Counted from the first letter of the stretch, positions 11,597 through 22,161 are shown. The stretch: DNA of 64,000 nucleotides from Ypsolopha sequella (GCA_934047225.1 OW203986.1:28151221-28215220), one strand, 5' to 3'. Numbers and translations are program-made. Notes: generated from the sequence alone by a model not told the origin.

Positions 11597-11833
11597 CGTA
11601 ACAACACGAATACGAATCGAATACAGTGAGTAACAAAAGTAAATAAATTTTATAAACGAAGCGAATGACCATCCTAAATTACACAGTTGTTTTCTTTGTA
11701 AACAAGTTGAGATATCAAGCATGTCGTTTGTACAGACTGAGCAATTACTCGTATCCCTCAGTAGACTAATTTGGCTTCGTGTTATCGACTATCTGTTGCA
11801 TGTAACAATCTACCTATGTGTACAGACATCGAT

Positions 11834-12713
11834 GATATGCATAGCTCTGGTGCTTTGCAGCATTATAACTTTATTAGGTGCTGGAATGCTTTGATAAAAG
11901 CACTATAGGCTCTCGAGGCATCACTGTTGACAGAATCTAATTTAAATGTAGCTTATACACTGGTGGACATAAAAATCGACTCAATCGACGATATGCATAG
12001 CTCTGGTGCTTTAAAGCATTATAACTTTATTAGGTGCTGGAATGCTTTGATAAAAGCACTATAGGCTCTTGAGGCATCACTGTTGACAGAATCTAATTTA
12101 AATGTAGCTTATACACTGGTGGACATAAAAATCGACTCAATCGACGATATGCATAGCTCTGGTGCTTTAAAGCATTATAACTTTATTAGGTGCTGGAATG
12201 CTTTGATAAAAGCACTATAGGCTCTCGAGGCATCACTGTTGACAGAATCTAATTTAAATGTAGTGGACATAAAAATCGACTCAATCGACGATATGCATAG
12301 CTCTGGTGCTTTAAAGCATTATAACTTTATTAGGTGCTGGAATGCTTTGATAAAAGCACTATAGGCTCTCGAGGCATCACTGTTGACAGAATCTAATTTA
12401 AATGTAGCTTATACACTGGTGGACATAAAAATCGACTCAATCGACGATATGCATAGCTCTGGTGCTTTAAAGCATTATAACTTTATTAGGTGCTGGAATG
12501 CTTTGATAAAAGCACTATAGGCTCTCGAGGCATCACAGTTGACAGAATCTAATTTAAATGTAGTGGACATAAAAATCGACTCAATCGACGATATGCATAG
12601 CTCTGGTGCTTTAAAGCATTATAACTTTATTAGGTGCTGGAATGCTTTGATAAAAGCACTATAGGCTCTCGAGGCATCACTGTTGACATAATCTAATTTA
12701 AATGTAGCTTATA
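11834..12713 (+). repeat. Satellite array, 156/144 bp units containing a transposon end
   Basis: Six units begin at GATATGCATAGCTCTGG: 11834, 11990, 12146, 12290, 12446 and 12590. Spacings are 156, 156, 144, 156 and 144; the short form lacks the 12 bp CTTATACACTGG. The last four units therefore form two copies of a 300 bp dimer. Every unit contains TGGACATAAAAATCGACTCAA, which is the terminal inverted repeat of the Tc1-like element that follows at 12714. Units differ by only a few bases, so the array is young. Confidence 0.92.
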
Positions 12714-13248
12714 CACTGGTGGACATAAAAATCGACTCAAGCATTGTTGTTCTACATTTAAGGAAATAACCCAATCATACAAACATAAACATATGAAATA
12801 TATAACATATCATTTTAAAGGTATAGGCCTCCACCTTTGATTAAATGCATTTTTTTCTTAAAGTATTTGCGATACAGGCTGTATTTTTTTTTAAGTGATG
12901 AATTAATAAATTTTGAAATAATCAAATAGCGAAAAATTAAAAAAAAAACTTCTTTTACTAAATCATTCATTTATTCATTAATTAAGTTTAACATTAGTAC
13001 TTCGTGTTCCCCCTTCTAGCCCTTATAACTGCTTTCAGCCGGTTCTTCATTGACCTAATAAGATTTTAATTAATTAAATGAATTTCACGTCCTGTATAGC
13101 GAATACTTTTAAACCAAAATGCATTTATTCAAAGGTGGAGGCCTATACCTTTAAAACGATATATATTTCATATATTTATGTTTGTATGATTGGGTTATTC
13201 CGTTGAATGTAGGACAACAATGTTTGAGTCGATTTTTATGTCCACCAG
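12714..13248 (-). mobile_element. Non-autonomous Tc1-like transposon
   Basis: Inverted repeats of about 140 bp at each end, around 90 percent alike by eye, start CTGGTGGACATAAAAATCGA and end in the complementary string, with TA on both outer sides. The interior keeps the end of a transposase frame (see 12994-13062). It is too short to encode a full transposase of about 340 aa. It abuts the satellite on its left and a Fam-F MITE on its right. Confidence 0.8.
12994..13062 (-). pseudogene. Transposase C-terminal tail, Tc1 type
   Basis: The minus strand reads LIRSMKNRLKAVIRARRGN followed by TKY and stop. Tc1 family transposases typically end in a helix of this form (SMPRRIKAVIKAKGG-like) closing with TKY. 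Nothing upstream of these 22 codons is preserved in frame, so this is a relic that identifies the parent element. Confidence 0.65.
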
Positions 13249-13250
13249 TA

Positions 13251-13517
13251 TACAACGTGTAACAGAAAGGTGTAACCATATTTGAAGAGCTTACTCAGTC
13301 AATGGAATAGAACAACTTTTACTACGGGGTCAACCCTGTAATCTCAAAAAAAAATCGGTCCTTCTGTACATTTCGGCCTTGCGACATTGTATTTTCCTAT
13401 GAAGCGAGTAATTTTTTTTTCGATTTACAGTTTTTGATCCATAGTAAAAGTTGTTCTATACCATTGACTGGATAAGCTCTTCAAATATGGTTACACCTTT
13501 CTGTTACACGTTGTATA
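13251..13517. repeat. Fam-F MITE copy 1
   Basis: Ends TACAACGTGTAACAGAAAGG and CCTTTCTGTTACACGTTGTA are perfect inverted repeats that extend as imperfect arms of about 90 bp. A second copy is at 58800-59071. The TA at its left directly follows the TA that closes the Tc1-like element, so the two are inserted back to back. Confidence 0.85.
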
Positions 13518-13674
13518 GGTTTAGATTTCTTTTGACTGCAGTTTGTTTTAAATCTATATGTCACAGGTAATTCATATAATTCGTCTAGGTATTGTATAGG
13601 ATCAGAAACGCACATGTAGGCTATATAAATAAAATAAAACCCAGAAATCCATAATAGGCCGGCGGAGCAATCCG

Positions 13675-13960
13675 TACAAACGAAATACCAAAACCATTTG
13701 TAAATCATAGATATTTTTAAGGTAGTGTGTAAACAGTTGCAATGCATTACAGAATATCTAGGTTCCCAATTACATATTAAATAAGAACACTGATTTAAAT
13801 ATGAAATATGAGAAACATTAGCTTTCTATGGAAGTTTTAAATTGCCTATATGTCGTCTTCAAATCAGTGTCCTTTCAAAATATATATTTGGGAACCTAAT
13901 TTATTTATATTTCCTAAGAATATCTATGATTTACAAAAGGTTTTGGTATTTCGTTTGTTT
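13675..13960. repeat. Nested pair of inverted-repeat elements
   Basis: The outer arms (ACGAAATACCAAAACC near 13679 and GGTTTTGGTATTTCGT near 13939) belong to one MITE. Inside it sits a second one, 13759-13898, with ends TAGGTTCCCA and TGGGAACCTA and arms holding AACACTGATTT / AAATCAGTGT. The inner one inserted at TA. Confidence 0.75.
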
Positions 13961-14104
13961 GAACTAGGCATGCTCTACTGGCCTCTAAAGCGCAGAAGAG
14001 AGCCGGTAAGTTAGGTCAGAAGGTTATTTTTTATGATCACTCGGAAATTCTTCAGTTGTGCCCCCTTATCCTAGGAAATGTATGTATTTATACATCTTCA
14101 ATAA

Positions 14105-14465
14105 ACCAAGGTGGTAGAGCTGATGCCGGGCTCGACTGTGGAGGTACCACCATCTTACTTGGAGACCCTCTCGAAGAGAGTAATAGAACAGCTCACAGGC
14201 AAAAAACTAGGAGGCCCACCATGCCTGGGACCGGTGGATGGCGTTATATCCATCCCTAATAGTCGGGCCTTATATGGAACAGACTGGTGACAGACAGCGG
14301 CGTCACTGGTGCGAGGGTTCCGGCACTGCGCTCACCAACCCGCCTGCCCAGCGTGTGTGAGTGTAGACAATCTTCCAAGATGACCGCCGGGAGTGGCAAA
14401 GTCCTGGAAAGGCTTATTTCCAGCAGTGGACGAACTAGGCTGATGGATGGATGGATGGATGGAAC
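14105..14465 (+). repeat. Fam-B non-autonomous retroelement copy 3
   Basis: Full-length and in sense orientation: starts GGTGGTAGAGCTGATGCCGG and ends CCAGCAGTGGACGAAC, then GGCTGATGGATGGATGGATGG. The simple-repeat 3' tail suggests RTE-like reverse transcription. Confidence 0.8.
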
Positions 14466-14806
14466 TCCTAATTAACCTTTAAACTGGTATCGATATACAG
14501 TAGTAACATGTTTCAAGATCGTTACATCGCGTCGATACACATTTCTAGTCGAGCTAATCCAGATTATATCAAGCGTTTAATTTAAGGTATTTTCAAGGGA
14601 ACTTGGGCGTTTACAAAGGTTTTACGCAAAGGTCAAACAGACAAAAGGATAATGGCATCATTGTTCACAATGACCGTTTTATGTCCCTTTTACAGACATA
14701 AAGACATAAATACTAATATGTCAATGTTAACAAATCTCAATTCGTGTCTTTGGGTTAGAAATTCCTTTTCAGTATAGCGGTCTTGTGAGCAAAAGTAACC
14801 TTTCGC
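14466..14806. other. Unassigned sequence
   Basis: No gene or repeat recognised. Confidence 0.45.
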
Positions 14807-15075
14807 TTTAAGGCGCTACGGAAAAAAAATCGACACTTTTAGAACTGTAATATCTACTTCAGTAAAAAATATATTATTTTGATAAAATAGTATATTATTT
14901 TTGGAATCTTTTTCTAGGGATCTGTTAAACAGAAACGCGATTGGAGAAACTCGGCTCGATAAAAATATTTATTGAAATGAGGACTTTTTCGACCCCAATT
15001 CTCCTGGTTTGACAATTTGGATTGACATAAGAACTGCAAATATATTTAATTAGATAGGTTTTAACAGTATCCAGA
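14807..15075 (-). repeat. Fam-D element, variant A, partial
   Basis: TTTAAGGCGCTACGGAAAAAA, then AAACGCGATTGGAGAAAC and GAGGACTTTTTCGACCCCAA, match the 922-1345 and 16838-17250 copies in reverse. The far end is missing. Confidence 0.65.
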
Positions 15076-15087
15076 ACCTGCCCCCCT

Positions 15088-15303
15088 ATTCTGTATCTTT
15101 AGTTGCCAACTGTACTAGGTGCCTATCATCAAAAACATAGATAAAAACTGAAATTTCAAAATTGCCTTTAGTGGGTATTGAACTATTAACGAACTGTGTC
15201 GTCACTTCAAGTGCGAACATATCCTGAGGAAATCGGAATTCGATGGTATATCTATGTGTTTGATGATAGGCACCGAGTACAGAAGGCAACTAGAGATACA
15301 TAA
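15088..15303. repeat. MITE with about 50 bp inverted arms
   Basis: The left arm (TCTGTATCTTTAGTTGCCAA, then AGGTGCCTATCATCAAA) is repeated in reverse at the right (TTTGATGATAGGCACC, then TTGGC-like AAGGCAACTAGAGATACA). Confidence 0.75.
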
Positions 15304-15351
15304 TAGGCCCGCTGGTCAAACGAAATTTTTGATAGGATAGCAACTTTAGTA

Positions 15352-15610
15352 CATTTTTAGGGTTCCGTAGTATCTAAAAGGTACAAAAGGAACATTTATG
15401 GTGAGACTCCGTTGTCGGTCTTTCCGTCCGTATGTCACAGCCTCATAACTTTAGCACAGTTAATCATGGTAATATGTGTTTACGTAAAGATTACAGGAAA
15501 AATAAAGCGGTTTAGAAATTCATGAAAAAAATGCCAAAATTAAATTTATCATCCACAATACGGAACTGTAAGTACGCGAGTCTGACTCGCACTTGGCCGG
15601 TTTTACATTA
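15352..15610 (-). repeat. Fam-C element, partial
   Basis: TAGGGTTCCGTAGTATCTAAAAGG through GAGACTCCGTTGTC to GCGAGTCTGACTCGCACTTGG is the reverse of the 10.8-11.6 kb copy with the middle deleted. Confidence 0.75.
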
Positions 15611-15611
15611 A

Positions 15612-15725
15612 TAAAAAAAAAAACGCTACTTTTACTACTAGGGCAAAATAATCGACTTTCTGTTCGGTTTTGATGCATAAAAAGCGGTCCTTTACGAGCA
15701 CGTGCATAGAAAAGAAATAAAAGCA
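15612..15725 (-). repeat. Fam-H fragment
   Basis: AGGGCAAAATAATCGACTTTCTGTTCGG and TGCATAAAAAG..CCTTTACGAGCAC also occur at 44.9 and 45.9 kb. Confidence 0.6.
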
Positions 15726-16372
15726 CAATTTTTTTAAACATAATTCTAAATAATATACCTACAAAAGTTGTCGCTGCACTGTGAAATACTAAACTGGCCC
15801 TGGCTTAGCAAACGTCTCCAACTCTGGTTTTAAGCCATTTTCAGCTGGTTTTACATAGCATACTTTCGAATGTTATGTTATAACGCCACTTTGGTAGGAA
15901 GAGAGGTTCAATTCTGAAAATGCAGAGTACACCTGCCAACCCTCTTCCCGTCCCTGTCGCACTAGTAAATGACGTTTGCGTATCTTTACCTCTATAAATA
16001 TGGTCTTTTGTGCTTCTACATTTGTGGTTTTCGTTACATACAAGTATTTACGGACTTAAATTCTTAGACTCGATTGTTTGCCTAAAATCATCTGTATTGC
16101 AAATGTATAAGGGCTAGTCGTTATTTTGGTAAAAAGGTGGGTATCGACTCGCGGTCGACCGCCACATGACATGGCTTACTAAACTAACGAGGGAAGTTAG
16201 GGTTAGGGTACATGTAGTCTAAGGGTACATGTAATGGATACTCATGTTATTACAACAAGATAAAAGTAAAAAATATATAAATTTAAATTATAGTATAGTA
16301 TTGTAAATTTGTAAATGAAGCTAGATTGACACTGAAGAAAAGCCGTGGTTAGGCTAGGCCTTGTTTTTGTTT
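15726..16372. other. Unassigned sequence
   Basis: No gene. Contains a chance TTAGGGTTAGGG near 16197. Confidence 0.45.
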
Positions 16373-16797
16373 AAAGGCGATAACAAAAAAAATGGGATTT
16401 TTTCGAATCCATTTACTCCACTATAACGTCATTTACGTATTTCATTTTTGGGTAAATGTTTATTGAGTATTTGATTAAGATTCTCACTGAAGGAAAACGC
16501 GATTGGATGAAATTTTCTCGATAGAATTTGAATCCGAAAATACCTCTAAATTGTTTTATTTTTTCCTGTAATTCTGAAATCCTAACTAATTTCATTGTGA
16601 AATTGTATTCAAAATGTGGATATTATGTATTTGTAAAGTCTCCTTGAAAATATGTATGACAAAATAGCTTAGAACATTTTATATTAATAAAAAACCGACT
16701 TTTTGCTACTTTTCCTGGAATCCGTACCTCTAACACTGTGGGTTTTTTCGCATATGGAGTAACAGAGACGCTAAAACTTTTACATATCGCCTTAATA
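16373..16797 (-). repeat. Fam-D element, variant B copy 2
   Basis: Near-identical to 7934-8354, with inverted GGCGATA ends. It lies head to head with the variant A copy at 16838, forming a large imperfect palindrome. Confidence 0.75.
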
Positions 16798-16837
16798 CGT
16801 TGGTCCACTTTAAGAAGAAACTTAAAAGTATCACCGT

Positions 16838-17250
16838 GTTAAGGCGATATGTAAAAGTTTTAGCGTCCCTGTTACTCCATATGCGAAAAAACCAACAGTG
16901 TGAGAGGGACGGATTCGACGAAAAGTAGCAAAAAGTTGTTTTTTTATTAATATTATAAAATGTACTAAAGTTGCTATAAAATTTTTGTTTAACCAGACCC
17001 TAGATAATGTTAAAACCTATCTTCTAATAAAATATAATTGCATTCCATATGTCATTCCAACTCGGCAAACCAGGAGTATTGGTGTCGAAAAAGACCTCAT
17101 TTCAATTACTAGCCGAATTTCTCCAATCGCGCAGATCCGTAGAAAAAGATTCCAAAAATAATATAATATTTTATCAAAATACTATCTTCTTTACTGAAGT
17201 AGATATGCAAGTTCTAAAAGTGTCGATTTTTTTTTCTGTAGCGCCTTAAG
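16838..17250 (+). repeat. Fam-D element, variant A, complete copy
   Basis: TTAAGGCGATATGTAAAAGT at the left and GCGCCTTAAG at the right are clear inverted ends around TTAA. The interior matches 922-1345. The 66-codon open frame inside is a by-product. Confidence 0.75.
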
Positions 17251-17934
17251 ATACTCAAGGGTAAAATCTCTTGCAACAGCCGTCTTCCCTTAATGGACGA
17301 CTACGTTAGCTGCAGTACCAAAAGCTTCAAACGATTGTTGTTCTAAAATGATTCATATAGTTAAATTCAAACTTATAGTTATCTACCCTGCGCAGCAGTG
17401 GATCGGTGGAAAAAACCTTGATATGGAAGTTTTTTATGATTGCTTATTCTTATCGAAATCAATTATTGAATTTTTTTAAATACTTACATAGACTTATATT
17501 ATATAGACTTACTATTTAGTAATATAATCAAAGGAAGATTGAAACTATGTTTATTTATAAAGTGTTATCAATAATTATTGTCTTGAGTCAAAGAACACGT
17601 CATATTTATTTTTTATTTTTTCCGTCTACATTGTCGGAACTGAATCCAATGCAAAACTGATGTTTAGCATTGTGGAGCCCCTTAACCACAGAGGCGGTTA
17701 GTGCGGTTATCGGTACCAATGTGCACGCAGCCTTACATCCGTCTCTCTGCTAATACGCGGAAGCACATGGCGAGCGAACCCTTAGCAACGCTTTAGATGG
17801 AATATTACGCCATTTTACTTTGTGCGTATTATACGTATGTTTGTGAATGTAACCTATTCCCTACCTTACGTCATATTTAGTTTATTTTACAATGTGGGTT
17901 GGTTTGTGGCCACTATATATAAAAATGCAAAATT
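17251..17934. other. Unassigned sequence
   Basis: No gene or repeat recognised. Confidence 0.45.
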
Positions 17935-18050
17935 TGTAGGTCAAACGCGGGTGTACCGAGTGTGGACTGTGACTTGCATTTCAAAGTTTTCACTCGGAAC
18001 ACCTCTGACACCCTCTCGGGCATTCAGGTCGTGACGATATATATATTTTT
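17935..18050 (+). repeat. Fam-A SINE body fragment
   Basis: CGCGGGTGTACCGAGTGTGG, then GACTTGCATTTC and CACTCGGAACACCTCTGACACC, ending in GTCGTGACGATATATA. Confidence 0.75.
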
Positions 18051-18899
18051 AATACAAATTAATCCATGGGGAACCAGAACTAGGACCTAGGGATTAACCA
18101 CGCTAAAATTTAGGAAGAGAATCATATGAGTTGCTGACTTATAATGTTGTCCCTCTCGATCGACGACGTTCATACGCTTGCTGCCAGCCCTAGACTAGCT
18201 CACGCACACACACAAGCGTGTGCGGACAAGCCAGTGCGCGCGTGAGAGTATAAGGTAAATAACTTGAGCACTCAGTATGGAGTGTCGGGGGTGTGCCTAC
18301 AGTATGTTTTTAAGACTAGTTAGTTTTCAGTGTAAAGCGAGATATTAATTTTAATACATAACACTTGCTTGTCTCACACTCCAGGGGGGGGGCTATTTTT
18401 GCTAAGGGGGGTAGCTGCCCCTACCTGCCCCCCCTGCGTACGACGTTGCACATACTTGCAAAACGTTTTAACGTGGAACGCACTCGTACTTACGTGGTAT
18501 TATTATATTCTAGCGACTTTCTCACTCCCCCATATACCTAACGCAATCTTAAAGCACAAAGCGTTGCACTATTTTTCCTTTTAGCGCTTTCAGTTGCAAG
18601 TCCACTTTTGTAGCACTTTGGAAAGTGGAAATTTACATTACAATAAGACGTTAGCTGCAAGCGGTAGTTTTCACAACACACTTTTAAAATAAATAAATAC
18701 ATAAAGAACAAGGATAGAGGTGTATTGCAGGTAAACGTGAATGTATTTGAAGGAGTAATTCTCCCCCTTAGGTTTGAATTTAAAAGAGAATGAGTGAAGT
18801 AAATAATAAAAGGTTTATTTTAGTTCTAATCTTGTGATGGATCTCACACAATCCAAGTCCCTTTGCCGCCACAATAATAAGCATGATAATATACTGGTT
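18051..18899. other. Unassigned sequence with G and C runs
   Basis: No gene. Runs of G and C near 18384-18440 are low complexity. Confidence 0.45.
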
Positions 18900-19005
18900 G
18901 TTAATTTAATAGACTTTTTCCTTCAAACAGACTGTTCATATTAATGAGTAGAACACCCTGTTTTAAAGATAAAGGTTATCATCTCAACAACCTGTATATT
19001 ACGCG
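18900..19005. repeat. Fam-N MITE end
   Basis: AAAGGTTATCATCTCAACAACCTGTATA is the inverse of the left end at 1769. The partner end is missing. Confidence 0.5.
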
Positions 19006-19206
19006 ACAGGCGGGAGTACGGGTGATTTCATACTGTATGTACTCGCCCGCACGCCCGCCATGTCGCGAACTTGGACGATTAAAGTCGCGAACTATATGTT
19101 CTAAGAAGAGCAGTCCAACTTGAACACCTATCGCTATCGCATGCATTGTGTTTAGATTTTAGCCAGTTACGATGCCCTTTAGAGGCTATGAGAAGTTTAT
19201 TTTTGT

Positions 19207-19590
19207 CACTGTCAGTCCAAGCGAAAAATCGCGCAGTGCGAGAGGGGCGGATTCAGGGCTAAAGGGAAAAAAGTTGGTTTTATATTTTTATTAAAAAAAC
19301 TAAAATAGCTAGCAAAATTTCAAATATCAAATCTCTACATATTGTTAAAACACACCTAATAAAATATGTTAGAGTTCTGTATATGGTTCTTATTCGTCAA
19401 ACGAGGAGAAAAAGTGTGTTTGAAGACCTCATTTCAACAATTATTTCTATCGACGAAAATTTATCCAAACATGTTTTCCAATTTCAAAACCCTAGATTAT
19501 ATAGTCAAAATGCATAAACCAGAAATTTATTAAAATTTCCCGTGTATTTCATAAAACACACAGAAAAGAAACACCCGTATTTTTTTCGCA
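19207..19590 (+). repeat. Fam-D related element, variant C copy 2
   Basis: Shares GCGCAGTGCGAGAGGGGCGGATTCAGGG, then TTGAAGACCTCATTTCA, with 8385-8745, and ends near TATCGCCTTAA. Confidence 0.6.
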
Positions 19591-19734
19591 TATCGCCTTA
19601 AAAGCGATAGTGATAATTATTGAAGTTAGACAATAAGGCCCCAGATCTTCATGAGGAAAGGAAAACAGATGTCTCACGCAAAACCATACAGTCTTCTGCA
19701 GTTTAACCTCCAGCTCTTTGTAAACTATTTTAAC

Positions 19735-20085
19735 GAAGCAGCGGTAGCTCAAGGGTAGAACGCTGGCCTCTCAATCTTGAGATCCAGGTTCGATCCCCGT
19801 TCGGACATGCATCAGTAAGTTTTTCGGTATTTATTTGCATAGTATTTTTGCTACATAAATATTTACAATTTGCTAAACAGTCAAAGAAAACATCGTGAGG
19901 AAACCTGTATGATTTATGCCCGAAGTACGGCGATAGGGATCGTCATTACGTTGGGATGTAATAATCGTCGGTGAAACGCGGGTGTACTGAGTGTAGACTG
20001 TGATTTGCATTTCACAGTTCACACTCGGAACACCTCTGAAACCCCCCCCCCCCCCCCCCCGAGAATTCATGTCATGACGATATAT
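19735..20085 (+). repeat. Full-length SINE with tRNA-like head (Fam-A)
   Basis: The head has an A-box-like TAGCTCAAGGGTAGAACGC (19745) and a B-box GGTTCGATCCC (19788), the internal RNA polymerase III promoter pair of tRNA-derived SINEs. The body contains CATCGTGAGGAAACC (a string I know from lepidopteran SINEs) and then the Fam-A segment found six more times in the window. A run of about 19 C follows the CACTCGGAACACC block near 20042. The anticodon region does not fold cleanly, so the parent tRNA is not assigned. Confidence 0.8.
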
Positions 20086-20253
20086 TTAACGTCTTTGACG
20101 TCGCAATAAGAGATAATTACCTAATTTATTCTTAGGATGCGGAACGCTAAAAAGTTATTAGAAGAATTGGGTTTATAAAAACTATGACAGAAATAAATTT
20201 CTATGTTTGAATACTTAGCGATTTATCCATCGCAAGGAGATGTAAATTAACGT

Positions 20254-20443
20254 TATATCATTGCAGTATAGAAACGCAGAAAGAAAAGTAAATCTGGATG
20301 TGAGGAGCTCTGAACCGGGATTCGAACCCGGGGCCTCTCGCTTACCGGGCGATTGCTCTAAGGTCCCGGGTTCGAATCCCTGTTCAGAGCTCCTCACATC
20401 CAGATTTACTTTTCTTTCTGCGTTTCTATACTGCAATGATATA
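20254..20443. repeat. Young palindrome built on a tRNA-like sequence
   Basis: Arms 20254-20332 and 20365-20443 are reverse complements over 79 bp with one mismatch, separated by 32 bp. Each arm contains a pol III B-box (GGGTTCGAATCCC) and GGATGTGAGGAGCTCTGAAC. The spacer holds an anticodon-arm-like segment (CGCTTACCGGGCG). It looks like two SINE heads joined head to head. A transcript would fold into a near-perfect 79 bp hairpin. Confidence 0.85.
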
Positions 20444-20529
20444 ATATTAATTGGGTTTATAGATATTAATATTTTAATTTTCATGGCTGGCCACAGACTT
20501 GTAATGAGGTTTATTTTCATTAGAAACAT

Positions 20530-21020
20530 TAAAAAATATGTTTATCCCCCCTAATTTCCGAAACTGGTAAGACGAAAAATATGAAAAAAAATGTCAACTA
20601 TAGATCATAACTGGTCAACTACAGGAAAACTATAGCGATTATAAAAATATTGAGCTCAAACGAAAAATATAAAAAAAGAATTGAAATAAATAAAAATAAA
20701 AAAATTAAATACAATAATTAGGAGTATCAAATTGTAGGTATTAAAAAGTCGATTTTAAAAATATATAGTTTGGCTATATTTAATTGCATCTATTTCGAGA
20801 AATCCTTGAAGAACCATAAAAAATTGTATTTCCCCTCCTTATCTCCAAAACCGGTGGACCAAAAAAATGGAAAAAAATCGTGGTAATATGTGTTTACGTA
20901 AAGATTAAAGGAAAAATAAAGCAGTTGAGAAATTCGCGAAAAAATAGACAAAATTAAATTTATCGTCCACAATACGGAACCCTAGGTACGCGAGTCTGAC
21001 TCGCATATGGCCGGTTTTTT
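20530..21020 (-). repeat. Fam-C element, partial
   Basis: Ends in ACAATACGGAACCCTAGGTA, CGCGAGTCTGACTCGC and GGCCGGTTTT. The middle carries the same ATGGAAAAAAATCGTGGTAA and GTTTACGTAAAGATTA segments as the other copies. Confidence 0.75.
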
Positions 21021-21094
21021 ATAATATTTTATATTAAGAAGCCATTTGTGCTACTATGGAAGTCCAGCTACTCTGGTGCATTGCTTTTTAAGTT

Positions 21095-21560
21095 GAATTC
21101 ACATTTAATTATTTACAAATGGATAGGATGAATTATATCGCGATACGCGACATATTTCGAATTCTGACGATAGACACCCGCTCGCTTGAGAACGAATTCT
21201 GACGACAGACACCCGCTCGCTTGAGAACGAATTCTGACGACAGACACCCGCTCGCTTGAGAACGAATTCTGATGACGAGACACCCGCTCGCTTGAGAACG
21301 AATTCTGACGACAGACACCCGCTCGCTTGAGAACGAATTCTGATGACGAGACACCCGCTCGCTTGAGAACGAATTCTGACGACAGACACCCGCTTGCTTG
21401 AGAACGAATTCTGACGACAGACACTCGCTCGCTTGAGAACGAATTCTGACGACAGACGATTGAGAACGAATTCGGAGAGAATCTGAAACATGTCGTGTAT
21501 CGCGAGATAATATATCCGTTTTGTAAAATAGTTAATTAGTCTTTGGACTAAATGTGAATT
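21095..21560. mobile_element. Inverted-repeat element carrying a minisatellite
   Basis: The ends GAATTCACATTTA and TAAATGTGAATT are inverse. Further in, TATCGCGATACGCGACAT is matched by ATGTCGTGTATCGCGAGATA. The minisatellite fills the space between the arms. No transposase, so non-autonomous. Confidence 0.7.
21158..21471. repeat. 35-36 bp minisatellite, nine copies
   Basis: The unit CGAATTCTGACGACAGACAC plus CCGCTCGCTTGAGAA repeats eight times, followed by a truncated ninth. Copies 4 and 6 carry a GATGACGAGAC variant one base longer. The three overlapping minus-strand open frames here (SSEFVLKRAGV-type repeats) result from the unit lacking stops and are not evidence of a protein. Confidence 0.93.
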
Positions 21561-22161
21561 AGGTGGTTTAATTATAAATCCTTGAAAGATTCCCCATCGT
21601 TATTATTCTCTAAAAAACTCATCAATTTGGTTCCAGTGTCTGGTTCAAAGAATCTTTGTTTTAAACTGATTTGTATGTTAATTCAGTTTTCCTTCACGAC
21701 TACGGATTTTTTTAAATACCTGGTGGTCGTAGGTACTTGCTTTACTTGAATGAACAAAGAGCCAATTTTTTCATCATAATTTAAATAAACATGAAGTTTA
21801 AAGAAAGTTGATAAAAAGACGTCTTGTTTTTTAACTTCTCAACCATGGCGTCCTATTTCAATCACTAGAAAAACGTCAAATATAGCAGTAATAAAATATA
21901 TATATATATATATATAGGTATGAAAATATTAGTCAGTCAACATAACTTTTTATTTATTTATCCCCTATACTTCAGCAGAATAGATTAGAAACAATTTTGA
22001 ATTTAGAACGATAAGAATCTAACTTGAGACTGACAAAAAGTGGCGCTTAAAATAGCAGCCGTAGCCAATACATAAAAAAAAACATATATAATCTAATAAA
22101 CCCTACATGAAATAAAAATGCTGTACTCCTTATCTGCTTCAAACTAGTTTTATTTTAATTC
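21561..22161. other. Unassigned sequence with TA microsatellite
   Basis: AT-rich; a run of about ten TA dinucleotides at 21894-21913. No gene. Confidence 0.5.

Noticed and set aside
11834..12713. CRISPR-like regular repeat
   Set aside because: Units are directly adjacent with no unique spacers, in a eukaryotic genome; this is a satellite.
16197..16210. TTAGGGTTAGGG as telomere repeat
   Set aside because: Only two units; insect telomeres normally use TTAGG. Chance.
21105..21491. Three overlapping repeat-protein-like open frames (up to 128 codons)
   Set aside because: Produced by a 35-36 bp minisatellite without stops; all three minus frames are open, which is typical of repeats and not of a gene.
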